Origin: Saccharomyces uvarum | Taxonomy: Eukaryota > Ascomycota > Saccharomycetes > Saccharomycetales > Saccharomycetaceae | Direction: 5' to 3' | NCBI GenBank assembly: GCA_947243795.1 | Contig: OX365940.1 | Span: forward strand, 248,001 to 312,000 | Length of the DNA: 64,000 nt | Shown: in pieces, positions 40,759 through 51,818 of the stretch | Position numbering within the stretch: the stretch's first letter is position 1 | How the letters are laid out: each line of letters opens with the position of its first letter | Notes under the pieces: generated by a model | Database searches by the model: none | The model's input: only the letters and a program-made list of their open reading frames with translations | Told to the model about the DNA's origin: nothing | Position numbers and translations under genes: made by a program

Positions 40759-41979
40759 ATGTCAGCAACAACAGGTACGTTAAGTGCAACTTTGGCAACG
40801 GACGTCGCAGTTGCCACTGCTACTAAAGTATCGTCTGACGTGGGTGATACTTTGTATTCATACCTACCCAAAGTTGATCAGTTTTATATTCCAGAATGGC
40901 TTACAATGCAGTTTATTGCCAACAACCTGATTAGTTTTACCCCTCTGTTCTCCTATGGTACCACAATTATCAGCATCGAGAAATGTAAGACCGCTTTGGG
41001 ATTCTCCATAGATATTTGTGCCACAATGTTGATTGCCAGTATCTTAAGGATATCTTACTATTTGATTACACCATACGAAATCACGTTGTTGAGACAATCA
41101 TTGGTGATGATTTTCATTCAATTGATCTTACTGAAAACAAGTTTGAAATATAGACCCGACGAATACAAATATCAGAATTTGACCGATGTTGAGTCATTGT
41201 CACATTTGATTCATGACATATGGTTCGAGTTTTTCAGCTGCATCAATAGACCGAAATTTTTAAGTGAAGATTGGAAGAACCTGATCAAGTCACTATCATT
41301 CACAAACCTGTTGAAATTTACATTCAAAATTTTTCTGGCATTTTTATACAAAATCTTAAAATTCTTTGACCCGAACTTCAAAAGATTTGGAGCATTTTGG
41401 CAATGGGACAACGATAGCAATTTTTGGAGGTTTTTGGCTCTATTTGCAACCTTACAAATACTAGTCACATTTTGTATCTCGAACATTTTAAACTGGGACT
41501 CATTGGCTCAGGGTCTTGGCTCCATTATAGGGTCGTTGGGTTTGCTAGTAGAATCTCTTCTCCCTCTACCACAAATTGCCATTCTTTACAAACTAAAATC
41601 CGTCCAAGGTTTCAAATTAATCCTACTGGTAAGTTGGCTTTGTGGTGATACCCTAAAGATCACTTACCTAATTTTTGGTGCCAAAAATATCTCCGCATTA
41701 TTCGTTGTTTTTGCGTTATTTCAGATGTCGCTGGATTTTTACATCGGCGGTCAATACATTTACTATAGATACTACTATCCGAAACTAAGACATATTCATC
41801 ATCCTAATAACAGCAATCCACCATCAGATGAGGATGAAAGCGAAATTTACGAATTGGACCTTTTCAATACTTTACAAAAAGATGTTGAAAAGGCCTTGAA
41901 ACACGATAGTAATGATACATCAGATTCACCTCAATATGATCAAGTGGGTCAATCTCAGGCACATACGGTTACAGTATAA
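40759..41979 (+). CDS. ANY1: PQ-loop membrane protein Any1
   Basis: Any1 (Cfs1, YMR010W) is a multi-spanning PQ-loop protein of Golgi and endosomes. Its loss bypasses the need for the Neo1 flippase, and it is proposed to scramble phospholipids. The 406 residues are about the S. cerevisiae length. About seven hydrophobic segments are visible. The two PQ-loop regions begin around FTPLFSYG (about 52-60) and LLPLPQIAILYK (about 263-275), and the central part (about 150-215) is amphipathic. The C-terminal tail is acidic and hydrophilic. Related to human SLC66A2 (PQLC1). Confidence 0.93.
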   Translation: MSATTGTLSATLATDVAVATATKVSSDVGDTLYSYLPKVDQFYIPEWLTMQFIANNLISFTPLFSYGTTIISIEKCKTALGFSIDICATMLIASILRISYYLITPYEITLLRQSLVMIFIQLILLKTSLKYRPDEYKYQNLTDVESLSHLIHDIWFEFFSCINRPKFLSEDWKNLIKSLSFTNLLKFTFKIFLAFLYKILKFFDPNFKRFGAFWQWDNDSNFWRFLALFATLQILVTFCISNILNWDSLAQGLGSIIGSLGLLVESLLPLPQIAILYKLKSVQGFKLILLVSWLCGDTLKITYLIFGAKNISALFVVFALFQMSLDFYIGGQYIYYRYYYPKLRHIHHPNNSNPPSDEDESEIYELDLFNTLQKDVEKALKHDSNDTSDSPQYDQVGQSQAHTVTV

Positions 41980-43811
41980 AACTTTGTTGGGTAGGCAAAA
42001 CAAAAAAAAGTTAATAGAGGGTTTTTTTACGTTTTAAATATATGCATTCATAATTTAATATATACATGCATGCATGTCCACATACAACATGCCCGTCATT
42101 ATGGTTTTTTATCTTTGTTCTTCCCGTTTCTGAAAAAAAAAACAACCGGCGTTGCGAAAGTGTTCCTTAATAGGAAAGCACACGGCTATCGTAAATACAT
42201 TGAATTCAAACAACCGTTAATATCGTTGAATACAAGCTGCGATAAATTGAAAAATGAATCTATCAACAACCCGAAAATCTATAGTAATCTTAGTCGATGG
42301 CTCAACGATCATGGTGAAATTAATATAATTACGGTAAAAGCTTCAAAAGTTTATTTTTGTTAATATCCGCACGGTCTTTGCACACTATCTAGAAATTTCA
42401 TTCTGCTACCCAAGACCACGACTGCGACGCCACCACTTCTCTTTTCTGTTCAGCTTTGGACTCTTACGCAGTTATATTGAAAAGACAATTTGGCGAGGCT
42501 TTTTTACTACTTTTATAAACGCATACGAAAAAGTATGATCACGTGTAAGAATCTTTTATAATATTTATCACTTCGAGTAACGTTCGTTAACAAAAATCTT
42601 TTTTTCTGGGGAAACAGCAGAAACGTATTGAAACGTAAATTTTTTATTGTGTAAAAAGTCCATATAAAATAAACAAAAAACCAAAATGACTTGAATAACG
42701 ATTACGCAGCCAACATCCCCCAGAAACTCCAGCAGTAGATCGAGCCCCGCTTATTTTGAATATCGTAAAACTACTAGGCAAAAAAACTCTTTATTACCTC
42801 TTTCGAACGTAGTATAATATTTCTTTAACCAACCTAAAACAAAATAAAAAGGCCAAATAGTGATGACGTGGAAAAAGAAATTTGCGTTTTCTTTGAAGCA
42901 GAGGCGGAGAAACCTTCTCCTCCATTCAAACGAGGATAGGGTTTCGTAATCATGAAAGAATTAACTATTTATTAGGTGCGAAGGTAATTCAGGCACACAT
43001 ATGTAATATTAGTCAAATAGTAATAAAACACTTTAGAGAAAAAAAAGAAAACAAGTGGGGAAGAATGAAAAGGAAAATTTGGTTGCTTTTTCTTGCTTCC
43101 TTTTTTTCTCTCCGAGGTATTCTGTACCATTTTTCCAAGTGGCTTTGCTTTCCCCATGTTTTTTCCTCCTCAAGAACGGAAAAAATGGACGAGAGGAACA
43201 AGGAAAATTTTTACGAGAATGACTTCTTCCGAAAATATAGCTTCTCTTCCTTCTACTTCGCTAATTTTCTTATCCCACGAGCAAAACGCCGTTCAGGTAC
43301 GGCCTAAATTTTGCTTTTAAGTTTCTTTTTCCCCTCACGGCTTAACATTTAAAAAAACTTAGGCCTATATTAATCCGGAGAACAGCGGGGACTTTTGCGG
43401 AGCAAATTATCCGAAACGGCTTCTCTCCGCATTTTCTGTGCACGTAAGAGGACTAGTTTCTCCTGTTTTTCCACCATTTAAAGTTTTTCGCAAGCCACGC
43501 GTGCCTTTTTGTATTTGTGATGGCGAAGAGGGGTCTCGAAGGAATGAAAAATTAACAGCATGCAGCTTACCGATAGTAATAGTCCACACAACTGGGGTAG
43601 GAAAAAAAATACGCCGTTCACTCTCCACGTTTTTAAAAAAATTATCAAACTCCCACTGAAATTGTCGACGTACCAAATTAGCAAAAGGTATAAAAAGCGA
43701 TGACAATTCTCCATTAAACAAGATTTTAGATACCACATTCTCTATTCCATTATTATTTAGCTCATAAGAACAACAAGAACAACATAACAACAAGACTCAA
43801 ATAAAAACAAA
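41980..43811. promoter_or_regulatory. ANY1-HXT2 intergenic region (long HXT2 promoter)
   Basis: About 1.8 kb upstream of HXT2, long for yeast, as is usual for hexose-transporter genes. It holds a cluster of Rgt1 and Mig1 elements at 43376-43413, a CACGTG at about 42540, and many A- and T-runs. A 97-codon frame at 42070-42363 begins with ATG but matches nothing I know. Confidence 0.6.
43376..43413. promoter_or_regulatory. Rgt1/Mig1 glucose-response cluster of HXT2
   Basis: Three Rgt1 motifs CGGANNA lie within 38 bases: CGGAGAA (43376-43382), CGGAGCA (43398-43404), and TTATCCG, the reverse of CGGATAA (43407-43413). Between them GCGGGG (43385-43390), preceded by an A-rich flank, fits the Mig1 site. 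HXT2 is known to be repressed by Rgt1 without glucose and by Mig1 at high glucose, which gives its low-glucose induction. The cluster is about 400 bases before the ATG. Confidence 0.6.
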
Positions 43812-45437
43812 ATGTCTGAGCTTGCGACCAGCCCCGTCGAGAGCGGTTCTCAAGAACCTTCAATTCACTCTACTTCAGCAGTGAAAAAGCTAGAATCAGA
43901 TGACTTTCAATTAGAAGCTAAGTCTGAATACAATAAAGTCGAACTTCCACAAAAACCAATCACTGCTTACTGGACCGTTATCTGTTTATGTCTAATGATT
44001 GCATTTGGTGGTTTTGTTTTTGGCTGGGACACCGGTACTATTTCCGGGTTTGTCAACCAAAGTGATTTCAAAAGGAGATTTGGTCAAATGAAGTCTGATG
44101 GTACTTACTACCTTTCTGACGTTAGAACTGGTTTGATTGTTAGTATTTTCAATATTGGTTGTGCTGTTGGTGGGTTAACATTGGGTCGTCTAGGTGATAT
44201 TTATGGCCGTAAAATTGGTTTGATGTGCGTTATTTTGGTGTACATTGTTGGTATTGTGATTCAAATTGCTTCCACTGATAAATGGTACCAATACTTCATC
44301 GGCAGAATTATCTCCGGTATGGGTGTCGGTGGTATTGCTGTCTTATCCCCAACTTTGATCTCCGAAACTGCTCCAAAGCACATTAGAGGTACTTGTGTTT
44401 CTTTTTACCAATTAATGATCACACTAGGTATTTTCTTAGGTTACTGTACCAACTATGGTACCAAAGACTACTCCAACTCAATTCAATGGAGAGTTCCTCT
44501 AGGTATGAACTTTGCCTTTGCTATCTTCATGATCGTTGGTATGTTAATGGTTCCAGAATCTCCAAGATTTTTAGTTGAAAAGGGTAGATACGAAGACGCC
44601 AAACGTTCTTTGGCTAGATCCAATAAAGTCACAATCGAAGATCCAAGCATTCTCGCTGAAATGGACACTATTAGGGCTAATGTTGAAGTTGAAAGACTAG
44701 CTGGTAACGCTTCTTGGGGTGAATTATTCTCTAGCAAGGGTGCCATTTTACCTCGTGTCATTATGGGTATTATGATCCAGTCTCTACAACAATTAACCGG
44801 TAACAATTATTTCTTCTACTACGGTACCACTATTTTCAACGCTGTCGGCATGAAAGATTCTTTCCAAACTTCCATCGTCTTAGGTATTGTTAACTTTGCT
44901 TCTACTTTCGTTGCTTTATACACCGTTGATAAATTCGGTCGTCGTAAGTGTCTATTAGGTGGTTCTGCTTTCATGGCTATCTGTTTCGTTATCTTCTCTA
45001 CTGTCGGTGTTACAAGCTTATATCCAAATGGTAAGGACCAACCCTCCTCTAAGGGTGCCGGTAATGTCATGATTATTTTTACCTGTTTATTCATCTTCTT
45101 CTTTGCTATCAGTTGGGCTCCAATTGCTTACGTCATTGTTTCTGAATCTTATCCTTTACGTGTCAAGAACCGTGCTATGGCTATTGCTGTTGGTGCTAAC
45201 TGGATTTGGGGTTTCTTGATTGGGTTTTTCACTCCTTTCATTACAAGCGCCATTAGTTTTTCGTATGGTTACGTTTTCATGGGCTGCTTGGTGTTCTCCT
45301 TCTTCTACGTCTTCTTCTTCGTCTGTGAAACTAAAGGACTGACTTTAGAAGAAGTTAATGAAATGTATGTCGAAGGTGTCAAGCCATGGAAGTCTGGCAA
45401 CTGGATTTCAAAGGAGAATAGAGTTTCAGAGGAATAA
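43812..45437 (+). CDS. HXT2: High-affinity glucose transporter Hxt2
   Basis: Hxt2 is a plasma-membrane hexose facilitator induced at low glucose. The 541 residues equal the S. cerevisiae protein. It belongs to the sugar-porter branch of the major facilitator superfamily with twelve transmembrane helices. Signatures: [10 protein letters not shown] after helix 2, [13 protein letters not shown] before the central loop, [15 protein letters not shown] in helix 7, [12 protein letters not shown] after helix 8, and the ending [16 protein letters not shown]. The N-terminal 55 residues are cytosolic and the part most unlike S. cerevisiae. Codon choice looks highly biased, as in abundant yeast proteins. 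Some other Hxt family members are close in sequence, but position identifies this one. Confidence 0.96.
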   Translation: MSELATSPVESGSQEPSIHSTSAVKKLESDDFQLEAKSEYNKVELPQKPITAYWTVICLCLMIAFGGFVFGWDTGTISGFVNQSDFKRRFGQMKSDGTYYLSDVRTGLIVSIFNIGCAVGGLTLGRLGDIYGRKIGLMCVILVYIVGIVIQIASTDKWYQYFIGRIISGMGVGGIAVLSPTLISETAPKHIRGTCVSFYQLMITLGIFLGYCTNYGTKDYSNSIQWRVPLGMNFAFAIFMIVGMLMVPESPRFLVEKGRYEDAKRSLARSNKVTIEDPSILAEMDTIRANVEVERLAGNASWGELFSSKGAILPRVIMGIMIQSLQQLTGNNYFFYYGTTIFNAVGMKDSFQTSIVLGIVNFASTFVALYTVDKFGRRKCLLGGSAFMAICFVIFSTVGVTSLYPNGKDQPSSKGAGNVMIIFTCLFIFFFAISWAPIAYVIVSESYPLRVKNRAMAIAVGANWIWGFLIGFFTPFITSAISFSYGYVFMGCLVFSFFYVFFFVCETKGLTLEEVNEMYVEGVKPWKSGNWISKENRVSEE

Positions 45438-45844
45438 TTAAAATCTGATACCTGAATTCAACTTTTTCTCTACTATCGCGTTTATTTTTCTGAAACGGCA
45501 ATAGTTATCAAATACTTTAATAGATACTTTATATACTTTTCATTTAATGATTATTAATGATATTTTTATTTTTTGTCAGTGGTGGTTCATTGAAAATGAA
45601 ATCTAGGGATCTACAATTGATAGATTAGCTATGAATTGACATATACAGAGATGTGTTTTACATAATTTCTTATAATTCGGTTTTGAACTATGCATGTACG
45701 TTTGAGTTCTATATAACTAACCAGCGTGCGTTTCTTTAAAATCTAAAAAAAGAACTGCATATTGCTAGGTATTGATTATCAACAGATCTCACAGACTCTA
45801 TCATTACCAAAGATAAATTAAGCTAATTATTATAAGATTAATAA
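45438..45844. other. HXT2 3' flank and tRNA-Glu 5' flank
   Basis: AT-rich DNA of 407 bases. As the 5' flank of a tRNA gene it is a preferred Ty target, but I recognise no LTR sequence. No frame of note. Confidence 0.6.
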
Positions 45845-45916
45845 TCCGATATAGTGTAACGGCTATCACATCACGCTTTCACCGTGGAGACCGGGGTTCG
45901 ACTCCCCGTATCGGAG
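45845..45916 (+). tRNA. tRNA-Glu(UUC)
   Basis: A 72-nucleotide tRNA beginning TCCGATATAGTGTAACGG. The anticodon loop CTTTCAC gives anticodon TTC, and the B box is GGTTCGACTCC. The acceptor stem pairs TCCGATA with TATCGGA, with G as discriminator. It looks identical to the yeast tE(UUC) family as I remember it. A run of six T (45919-45924) forms the RNA polymerase III terminator. No intron. Confidence 0.98.
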
Positions 45917-46203
45917 TATTTTTTATTTTCAATACAATTTAAAAATTGGGAGGCATCTGCGAACTTTTTTTTTTCACGTCGACATGGTTTTTCCGGTCAT
46001 GTATGGCCAATAAAATGGATAAGATTTCATTGGAATATACTACTTGAAGCACTTTTGAGAAAGGAAAGTCCCCATAGGCGAAGACTGAAGATCAAGTTCA
46101 TCGATTGCAAAGTGATAATTGAGCCGAAATTGACTTGCCGAACGGACTAAAACCGCGTGTTGTTACCATTTAATAAATCGAGCCTGCACATCTTCTGTCT
46201 CCA

Positions 46204-49200
46204 ATGAGTGAAGCCAAAGAAGAAGTTAGAAACGCCACCGTTAAAGTGGCGGTTAAACTTCCAAAGGAGGATAGCCACTCTAACAATACCAAACACGCCA
46301 AAAAGACTCCAGTTTCCAAGAATAGTGACATATCCTTTGAAATTAGCAGAGAATCTAAAATCCAAACAATTTTGGATGTATTGGCTATGATTCCAAGTTC
46401 CAAATACTTAACAAACGTTAGTTTGAGAGCAATTGAAGGTGGCTCTCAGTTAAGTGAGGAGGCCTCTATAAAGGATATCGTAGGTGAAAAAAGCGACATA
46501 AAACTTCAGTTAGTGCTGAAGCCGTACAGTGCAAGAGAAGCTTTGAAACATGTGATTACAGTTCGCGATTTCATAGGGTTTGCCCAAGAAACCTCAGATG
46601 GTTTGTCTGAGTTTGCCATTTCCACCGGCTCAAACTTTTCTTCTTTACCACTAGGTCCAATCAAGGAACCATCTAAGCAAGAAGAGAATAAAGATGAAGG
46701 AAATCCAGAAGGAAAAAAAAGTACCTTTAAAAATGTTTCTGAAAACGAAAAACTGGAATTCAACAAAATGGTCCACGAAGTTTTCTCCAGTTTTAAGAAT
46801 TCTTCAGTTAACGAACTTCTAACCTCTGAATCTAACATCATCACCCCATGCGTTAGATCTTTGAGTTTTGCAGCTTACAACCCTGTACCTCCATTTTATA
46901 GAACCAAAGGTCATCTATTTTATCTGCAAATTGTCACTTTAGAAGGCGAAAACTTCTATATCACTGCAATTCCATCAGGGTTCTACGTCAATAGATCCAA
47001 TTCAACCAAATTTGATCCTTCTCCAAAGGAAAATACTGACGAAAACGCCAACACATCCTTGGTTCACTACAGTTTGTTTGATTTGATTGCATCTCGTTCA
47101 AAAAAATTCGTTTCTCATGTTCAAGCGTTCGAAAAGAGATTATCAACTTTGGATTCCACAAGCTACGTGAGACCAACCAATACGTTTTTACACAAACCGT
47201 GGTTCGTTTCTTCTTTACCAGCGAACAGTCCGGATTATCTAAGATTACAAGCACCTGCCTTAGATACTACCCCAGAAAGGAACTTTAACGATGAATTCCA
47301 AGCTATTAAAGATTTGGCTACGTCAACTTTACAGGATCGTATTGAAATGGAAAGATTATTTGCTAAAGTCGTTCACGAATTCTCTGTTACTGCAGCAAAG
47401 GGAGCTATGTCAATTTTCTATAGCGACTTTATTGCAATGAACCCAGAATCTCCAACTCAAGACCAAATTTTCTTGAAAGACAACATATTCTATTCCTTTG
47501 TTTCTGATGTTAGTGGCAATTTCAAAGGTAAGGGTGGCGATGAAGCCGCTATTGCTGCTTCTAACCAGGATTTGAAGACAATCAACATTTTGAACCGTCT
47601 ACATATGCACGAAGTTCGTTACCTATTAACAACCGTTGTTGAATTTGCCGGCAGAAGAATCTTGGCTCAAACTCCAGTACCTGGACTGTTAGCTACCATG
47701 GGTAACAAGATTGTCAAAGATGTCGAAACTGGTGAGGAAGTTACCGAGGATTTTGTCAATGACATCAACGTCAAATACGGCCTTGATGAAGGTTTAGAAA
47801 AAATTGTTTATGATGCTGACTTCGAAGCTGTCTTGGAAAAAAAATTTGTCAAGGCCTTCCATTTGAAAAAGCACAAGGTCGATGACACCGAATTGGTATT
47901 TTCCTCTCAATCAAAGGGTATTGTCGGATTCGACAAGAGACGCTACATTTTGGATTTAGCCAACACATACCCCTTAGATATTAACTTTGCCAGAGAAAAT
48001 TTTGACAAATTCAAAGCAGATGATGTCAACAACCGTTATCCACACAGACAAACGTTGTTACGTCCGGAACTAGTTGAAAAATGGTGGAATGAAAAGATCG
48101 AGAAAGAAGGTATTGAATTTGAAAAAGCCTATGATGAAAACAGATTCAGTTACAACCCTGACGCTTACCAAATCGAAGGTGTTGAGGACCCTACTGTTGA
48201 TGAAATATCAACGTATTTACAAAAGGAAGTTATCCCTAGTGTCATTCAGGATTATTTATCCGGTAATTTGAGCACCCCTTACAATGGGGAGCATTTAGCC
48301 GACACCTTACATAAGAATGGTATCAATATGCGTTATTTGGGTAAAATCATTGAACTTTCCCAAAAAGAATTAGAGTCCCAAACTGTCAAATATGAAGAGA
48401 ACTTGAAAACTGTTGAACAAGGTAACAAAGAATATGAAGAATGGGAAAGGTCTTATTTGCAAAAGATTGAAACTATGATTAAGGAAAGACAAGCAAAGAT
48501 CAACAAGTTAGTACAAGAAGGTAAGGACGTTCCTAAGGAACTAACCGAAGATTTAAAATTGAACGATGAAGAAATCAAAAAGCCAACTGATGGGAAGCCT
48601 GTCGTTGTTGCCTATGATGAATTATTGCCATTGATAAGAATCGCCGAGCTAGAAATTGTTTCACGTTCTTTGAAACACGTTTTGAGGGACTTAAGTAAAG
48701 ATATCCCAGTCGTTTTGGTCCCATCTTTAGTTGCTTACGTCTTCAATATGCTAGTTGGTACTAACTACAATGCGAATCCAAAGGCAGAGCCTGTCGATGT
48801 CTTTTATCCTGTCGAAAAGTATTCATTTGCTGAATGGACCCGTTCCGAATTGTTGGAATCCATTTCTAAACAAGCTTCTTTACGGTTCCGTCATCAGTTA
48901 CCATCTGGTTGGATTGATGCTTACATGGAAAATCCTTTCGTCTTAATCAGAAGTGTTTCTTACAAATTTGGTGTTCAATTACTAAACAAGGAATACTTCT
49001 TCACCAAAGAACAATTGGAAGGCTATAAGCAAAGTTTAGACAAGAAAATTAGAAACAAATACGTTGAACCATTAGCCACCTTCTGTTTGAACGATCTGAC
49101 TATCATCCCACGTGTTAAGTTTTCAGAGTATACTTCTTCAGTCAGTGAGGAATTTTGGGCCCAAGGTGCTTCAATGATTAATGAAGATAAACAAACTGCT

Positions 49201-50040
49201 TTGACTTTGCTTGCTCAATCCATTACCGTGTTGGAAGATGTTAATAATATTTTACACCCTAGTGTTGCTGAAAAGTACTTATCGTTATCTGCCATCTACA
49301 ATAAGTTAGCACTATACCCAGAAGCCATTGCCTTCTGTCGTAAAGCATGTACAATTTATGAAAGAGTTAGCGGTATTGATTCTTTTGAAATGATGAGAGC
49401 TTTGACTAATTTGGCTGTTCTGGAATTTTCTAACGAAAGTCCGTATAACGCTGCTGTTATTTATAACAGGCTCGCTGAGATTCTAAAAGTTTATCAATTA
49501 CCTAAGATTCATCATCCAGCCCCAACAAGTATTTTCAACCATTTAGAACAATTAGCTCTGGGCGTCCAAGATACTAAATTGGCCATTGAAGTTTTGGGAC
49601 AACTAAGTTCATATGTTGTTGAATTAGAAGGTAAGGAATCACTAGCATATGGTTATACTGAATCACGCCTGGGAAATTTATTTGCAGCATTGAAGGATTT
49701 CCATCATGCTTTAGAACACATCACTGTAACTCAGGGGATCTTTACTAAACAGTTAGGCATGAATCACACACATTCAGCACAATCAAGACAATGGGTCAAT
49801 GGTTTGAACTCATTGATAGTGGATTTGAAACAAAAAAAACAATTAGCACAGGACCAAACGTCAGCAGTTGGACCAAATGTAGCCAGTCAGAAGAAAAACA
49901 ATCATCGTCAAAAGAAAGATGATGTCAAACCTGAACTGGCTGACAAGTCTGTGGATGAGTTGTTAACATTTATTGAAGGCGATTCTTCCAACTCTGCAAA
50001 TAACAAAAGCAAGAATAAGAAGAAGAACGGCAAAAAATAG
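46204..50040 (+). CDS. CLU1: Clustered-mitochondria protein Clu1
   Basis: Clu1 is a conserved cytosolic RNA- and eIF3-associated protein whose loss makes mitochondria cluster. The 1278 residues compare with 1277 in S. cerevisiae. Order: a ubiquitin-like CLU N-terminal domain (about 15-110), the central CLU domain (about 300-570), a charged coiled coil (about 725-800), a eIF3p135-type domain (about 800-960), and tetratricopeptide-like helices (about 1000-1190). The C-terminus is very lysine-rich (KSKNKKKNGKK). The ATG at 46204 is the first in frame. Confidence 0.97.
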   Translation: MSEAKEEVRNATVKVAVKLPKEDSHSNNTKHAKKTPVSKNSDISFEISRESKIQTILDVLAMIPSSKYLTNVSLRAIEGGSQLSEEASIKDIVGEKSDIKLQLVLKPYSAREALKHVITVRDFIGFAQETSDGLSEFAISTGSNFSSLPLGPIKEPSKQEENKDEGNPEGKKSTFKNVSENEKLEFNKMVHEVFSSFKNSSVNELLTSESNIITPCVRSLSFAAYNPVPPFYRTKGHLFYLQIVTLEGENFYITAIPSGFYVNRSNSTKFDPSPKENTDENANTSLVHYSLFDLIASRSKKFVSHVQAFEKRLSTLDSTSYVRPTNTFLHKPWFVSSLPANSPDYLRLQAPALDTTPERNFNDEFQAIKDLATSTLQDRIEMERLFAKVVHEFSVTAAKGAMSIFYSDFIAMNPESPTQDQIFLKDNIFYSFVSDVSGNFKGKGGDEAAIAASNQDLKTINILNRLHMHEVRYLLTTVVEFAGRRILAQTPVPGLLATMGNKIVKDVETGEEVTEDFVNDINVKYGLDEGLEKIVYDADFEAVLEKKFVKAFHLKKHKVDDTELVFSSQSKGIVGFDKRRYILDLANTYPLDINFARENFDKFKADDVNNRYPHRQTLLRPELVEKWWNEKIEKEGIEFEKAYDENRFSYNPDAYQIEGVEDPTVDEISTYLQKEVIPSVIQDYLSGNLSTPYNGEHLADTLHKNGINMRYLGKIIELSQKELESQTVKYEENLKTVEQGNKEYEEWERSYLQKIETMIKERQAKINKLVQEGKDVPKELTEDLKLNDEEIKKPTDGKPVVVAYDELLPLIRIAELEIVSRSLKHVLRDLSKDIPVVLVPSLVAYVFNMLVGTNYNANPKAEPVDVFYPVEKYSFAEWTRSELLESISKQASLRFRHQLPSGWIDAYMENPFVLIRSVSYKFGVQLLNKEYFFTKEQLEGYKQSLDKKIRNKYVEPLATFCLNDLTIIPRVKFSEYTSSVSEEFWAQGASMINEDKQTALTLLAQSITVLEDVNNILHPSVAEKYLSLSAIYNKLALYPEAIAFCRKACTIYERVSGIDSFEMMRALTNLAVLEFSNESPYNAAVIYNRLAEILKVYQLPKIHHPAPTSIFNHLEQLALGVQDTKLAIEVLGQLSSYVVELEGKESLAYGYTESRLGNLFAALKDFHHALEHITVTQGIFTKQLGMNHTHSAQSRQWVNGLNSLIVDLKQKKQLAQDQTSAVGPNVASQKKNNHRQKKDDVKPELADKSVDELLTFIEGDSSNSANNKSKNKKKNGKK

Positions 50041-50258
50041 AAAACTACCCTAACATCCCCCCTGTCTTCCTATCCTTCTTATTTATGAATTTTCCTTATA
50101 TCTAGTCAATACTTGTATATACCATGTGTAAGCACTAGATATAAAAATATAAAAAGACAACCAAAAGTTCTTTTCTGTCTTCATGATGCTGTTTATTTTT
50201 ACATTTTCGTTCGTAAATGCAAAAATTATATAAATAAGTTTCCAAATAGATAAATTTA
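50041..50258. other. CLU1-SEC59 convergent intergenic region
   Basis: Short AT-rich gap between converging 3' ends. No feature beyond 3' processing sequence is evident. Confidence 0.6.
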
Positions 50259-51818
50259 TCAAAGAGTACATAATTTTTCACAAATCATCATAAATGCAGG
50301 TATCAAAATATTATCATTTAGTACACTATTACCTTCCAATACCCCGCTTAATGTACAGACACAAAGCAATTGTAAAGCAGTTAAATGACTAAACACGATC
50401 GCTTTATCAAAGTGAAGTAATATCAAACAAACAATAAGACTTGTTATGGTGAACGCAAGAGTTCCCTCTATAGTTTTTTGGGTACCTCGCCAACGAATTT
50501 GACCATATCTTTTACCGATAATAGATGCTAGCGAATCACCAATTCCCAAACCTATTAATCCCATGGGCGAGTTATTCACTAATAAAGGTATCGATATTCC
50601 GAATAATAAATAAAGATATGATATGATCAGGGGCCCGCTGTGGTCTCTGGCATCCGCAAACCTTCTAAGTTGTAGTTCAATTACAGAACCTAGAGGCGGT
50701 AAGTTTTGAAACCTAATATATTCAACTGATAAGAAGACTGGTATTGTTCCAGACAATGCAATTTTCACAAAATTTGAATCTATTTGGAATGATGGTACTA
50801 TAAGTAAGAATATGATGAAGTGCCACACTTTTCGGGAGGTGTTTAATGATAGACTGTCCTTTTCGATCAAGACGCTTGGTACGGATAGCAACAGGATGGA
50901 GAACCAAGCAAACAGAATTTTTTGACGAGTGGTAGACTCTACGATATACCCTACCAACCATAATAATGGATCTTGTCCATCTACCAAATGAATGAATCTC
51001 TTTGTGAAAACAGGAAGCCCAACAGCGAATAATATTGACAACATAAATGGCTTAACGTATAGTATTTTTTTGAGAATATAACTAGTTGCGATAGTGGTCA
51101 TCAGGGCGAGGATAATGCCCTTCAAAATCCTAAAATGAATGGAATTCGCTTCAGAAAAATATAGTATATTCGTCAATAGGATACTGAAAAGATTAGAATC
51201 AATATTATCCAAGCTTTTCAATTGCCCGATGTGTTTCAGAATCGACGACAGTAAAGAGTTTATTATAACGCCAATAATATTTCCTAATCTGTCACCAGTC
51301 TCAAAATTGAAATATACGAGGCTGAACTGCAAAAATATCACTAACAATTGCACGTCCCATTTATAGGAATTCAATACCGAAAGGATCAATATGGTGTTTG
51401 TTACTGTAGAGGGTGTATCAAACAATAATGAAATCATGAAAGGCAAATAAAAACTGTAAACGGTGTCAAACTTAGGTAAAGTTCTAGAGCCATGTTGCCA
51501 ATACTTGATAGAGATCACACCAATCATTATCAACCCCACCACAAAGGCGTTTACAAAGATTTTTTTATAAGACGTGCCAGTAGCATCAGTAGACCACGGC
51601 TGAAGCCTTTCAATACCATAATAAAAAGTGCCCAACAGTATAACTATCTGAACAAAATTCGGATAAACCCGCTCAATTTCTCGAGCCTCGTCCTTCAGGT
51701 CAACTCGATGAGTCCTCATATTGACCTTATGACCCTGCTTAGATGGTATTTGGCTTCCCTTTGTTTTCTGGACTAGATCAGCTGCAATAAAGGAAGCATG
51801 AGGTATTATAGCGACCAT
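50259..51818 (-). CDS. SEC59: Dolichol kinase Sec59
   Basis: Sec59 phosphorylates dolichol with CTP in the ER membrane, making the lipid carrier for N-glycosylation, O-mannosylation and GPI anchors. I place the start at the ATG at 51818 (MVAIIPHASF), giving 519 residues, the S. cerevisiae length; the frame extends five codons further to a TTG that is not a plausible start. The protein is hydrophobic almost throughout, with more than ten predicted membrane segments. The C-terminal third carries the dolichol-kinase signature GLGIGDSLASIIGKRYG (about 430-446), the proposed CTP-binding loop. It diverges from the snoRNA cluster. Confidence 0.96.
   Translation of the reverse strand: MVAIIPHASFIAADLVQKTKGSQIPSKQGHKVNMRTHRVDLKDEAREIERVYPNFVQIVILLGTFYYGIERLQPWSTDATGTSYKKIFVNAFVVGLIMIGVISIKYWQHGSRTLPKFDTVYSFYLPFMISLLFDTPSTVTNTILILSVLNSYKWDVQLLVIFLQFSLVYFNFETGDRLGNIIGVIINSLLSSILKHIGQLKSLDNIDSNLFSILLTNILYFSEANSIHFRILKGIILALMTTIATSYILKKILYVKPFMLSILFAVGLPVFTKRFIHLVDGQDPLLWLVGYIVESTTRQKILFAWFSILLLSVPSVLIEKDSLSLNTSRKVWHFIIFLLIVPSFQIDSNFVKIALSGTIPVFLSVEYIRFQNLPPLGSVIELQLRRFADARDHSGPLIISYLYLLFGISIPLLVNNSPMGLIGLGIGDSLASIIGKRYGQIRWRGTQKTIEGTLAFTITSLIVCLILLHFDKAIVFSHLTALQLLCVCTLSGVLEGNSVLNDNILIPAFMMICEKLCTL

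Noticed and set aside
45884-46150. 88-codon frame overlapping tRNA-Glu
   Set aside because: It begins inside the tRNA gene and shows no family resemblance.
45438-46203. Ty LTR remnants around tRNA-Glu(UUC)
   Set aside because: The flanks are AT-rich but show no recognisable LTR ends or internal blocks.
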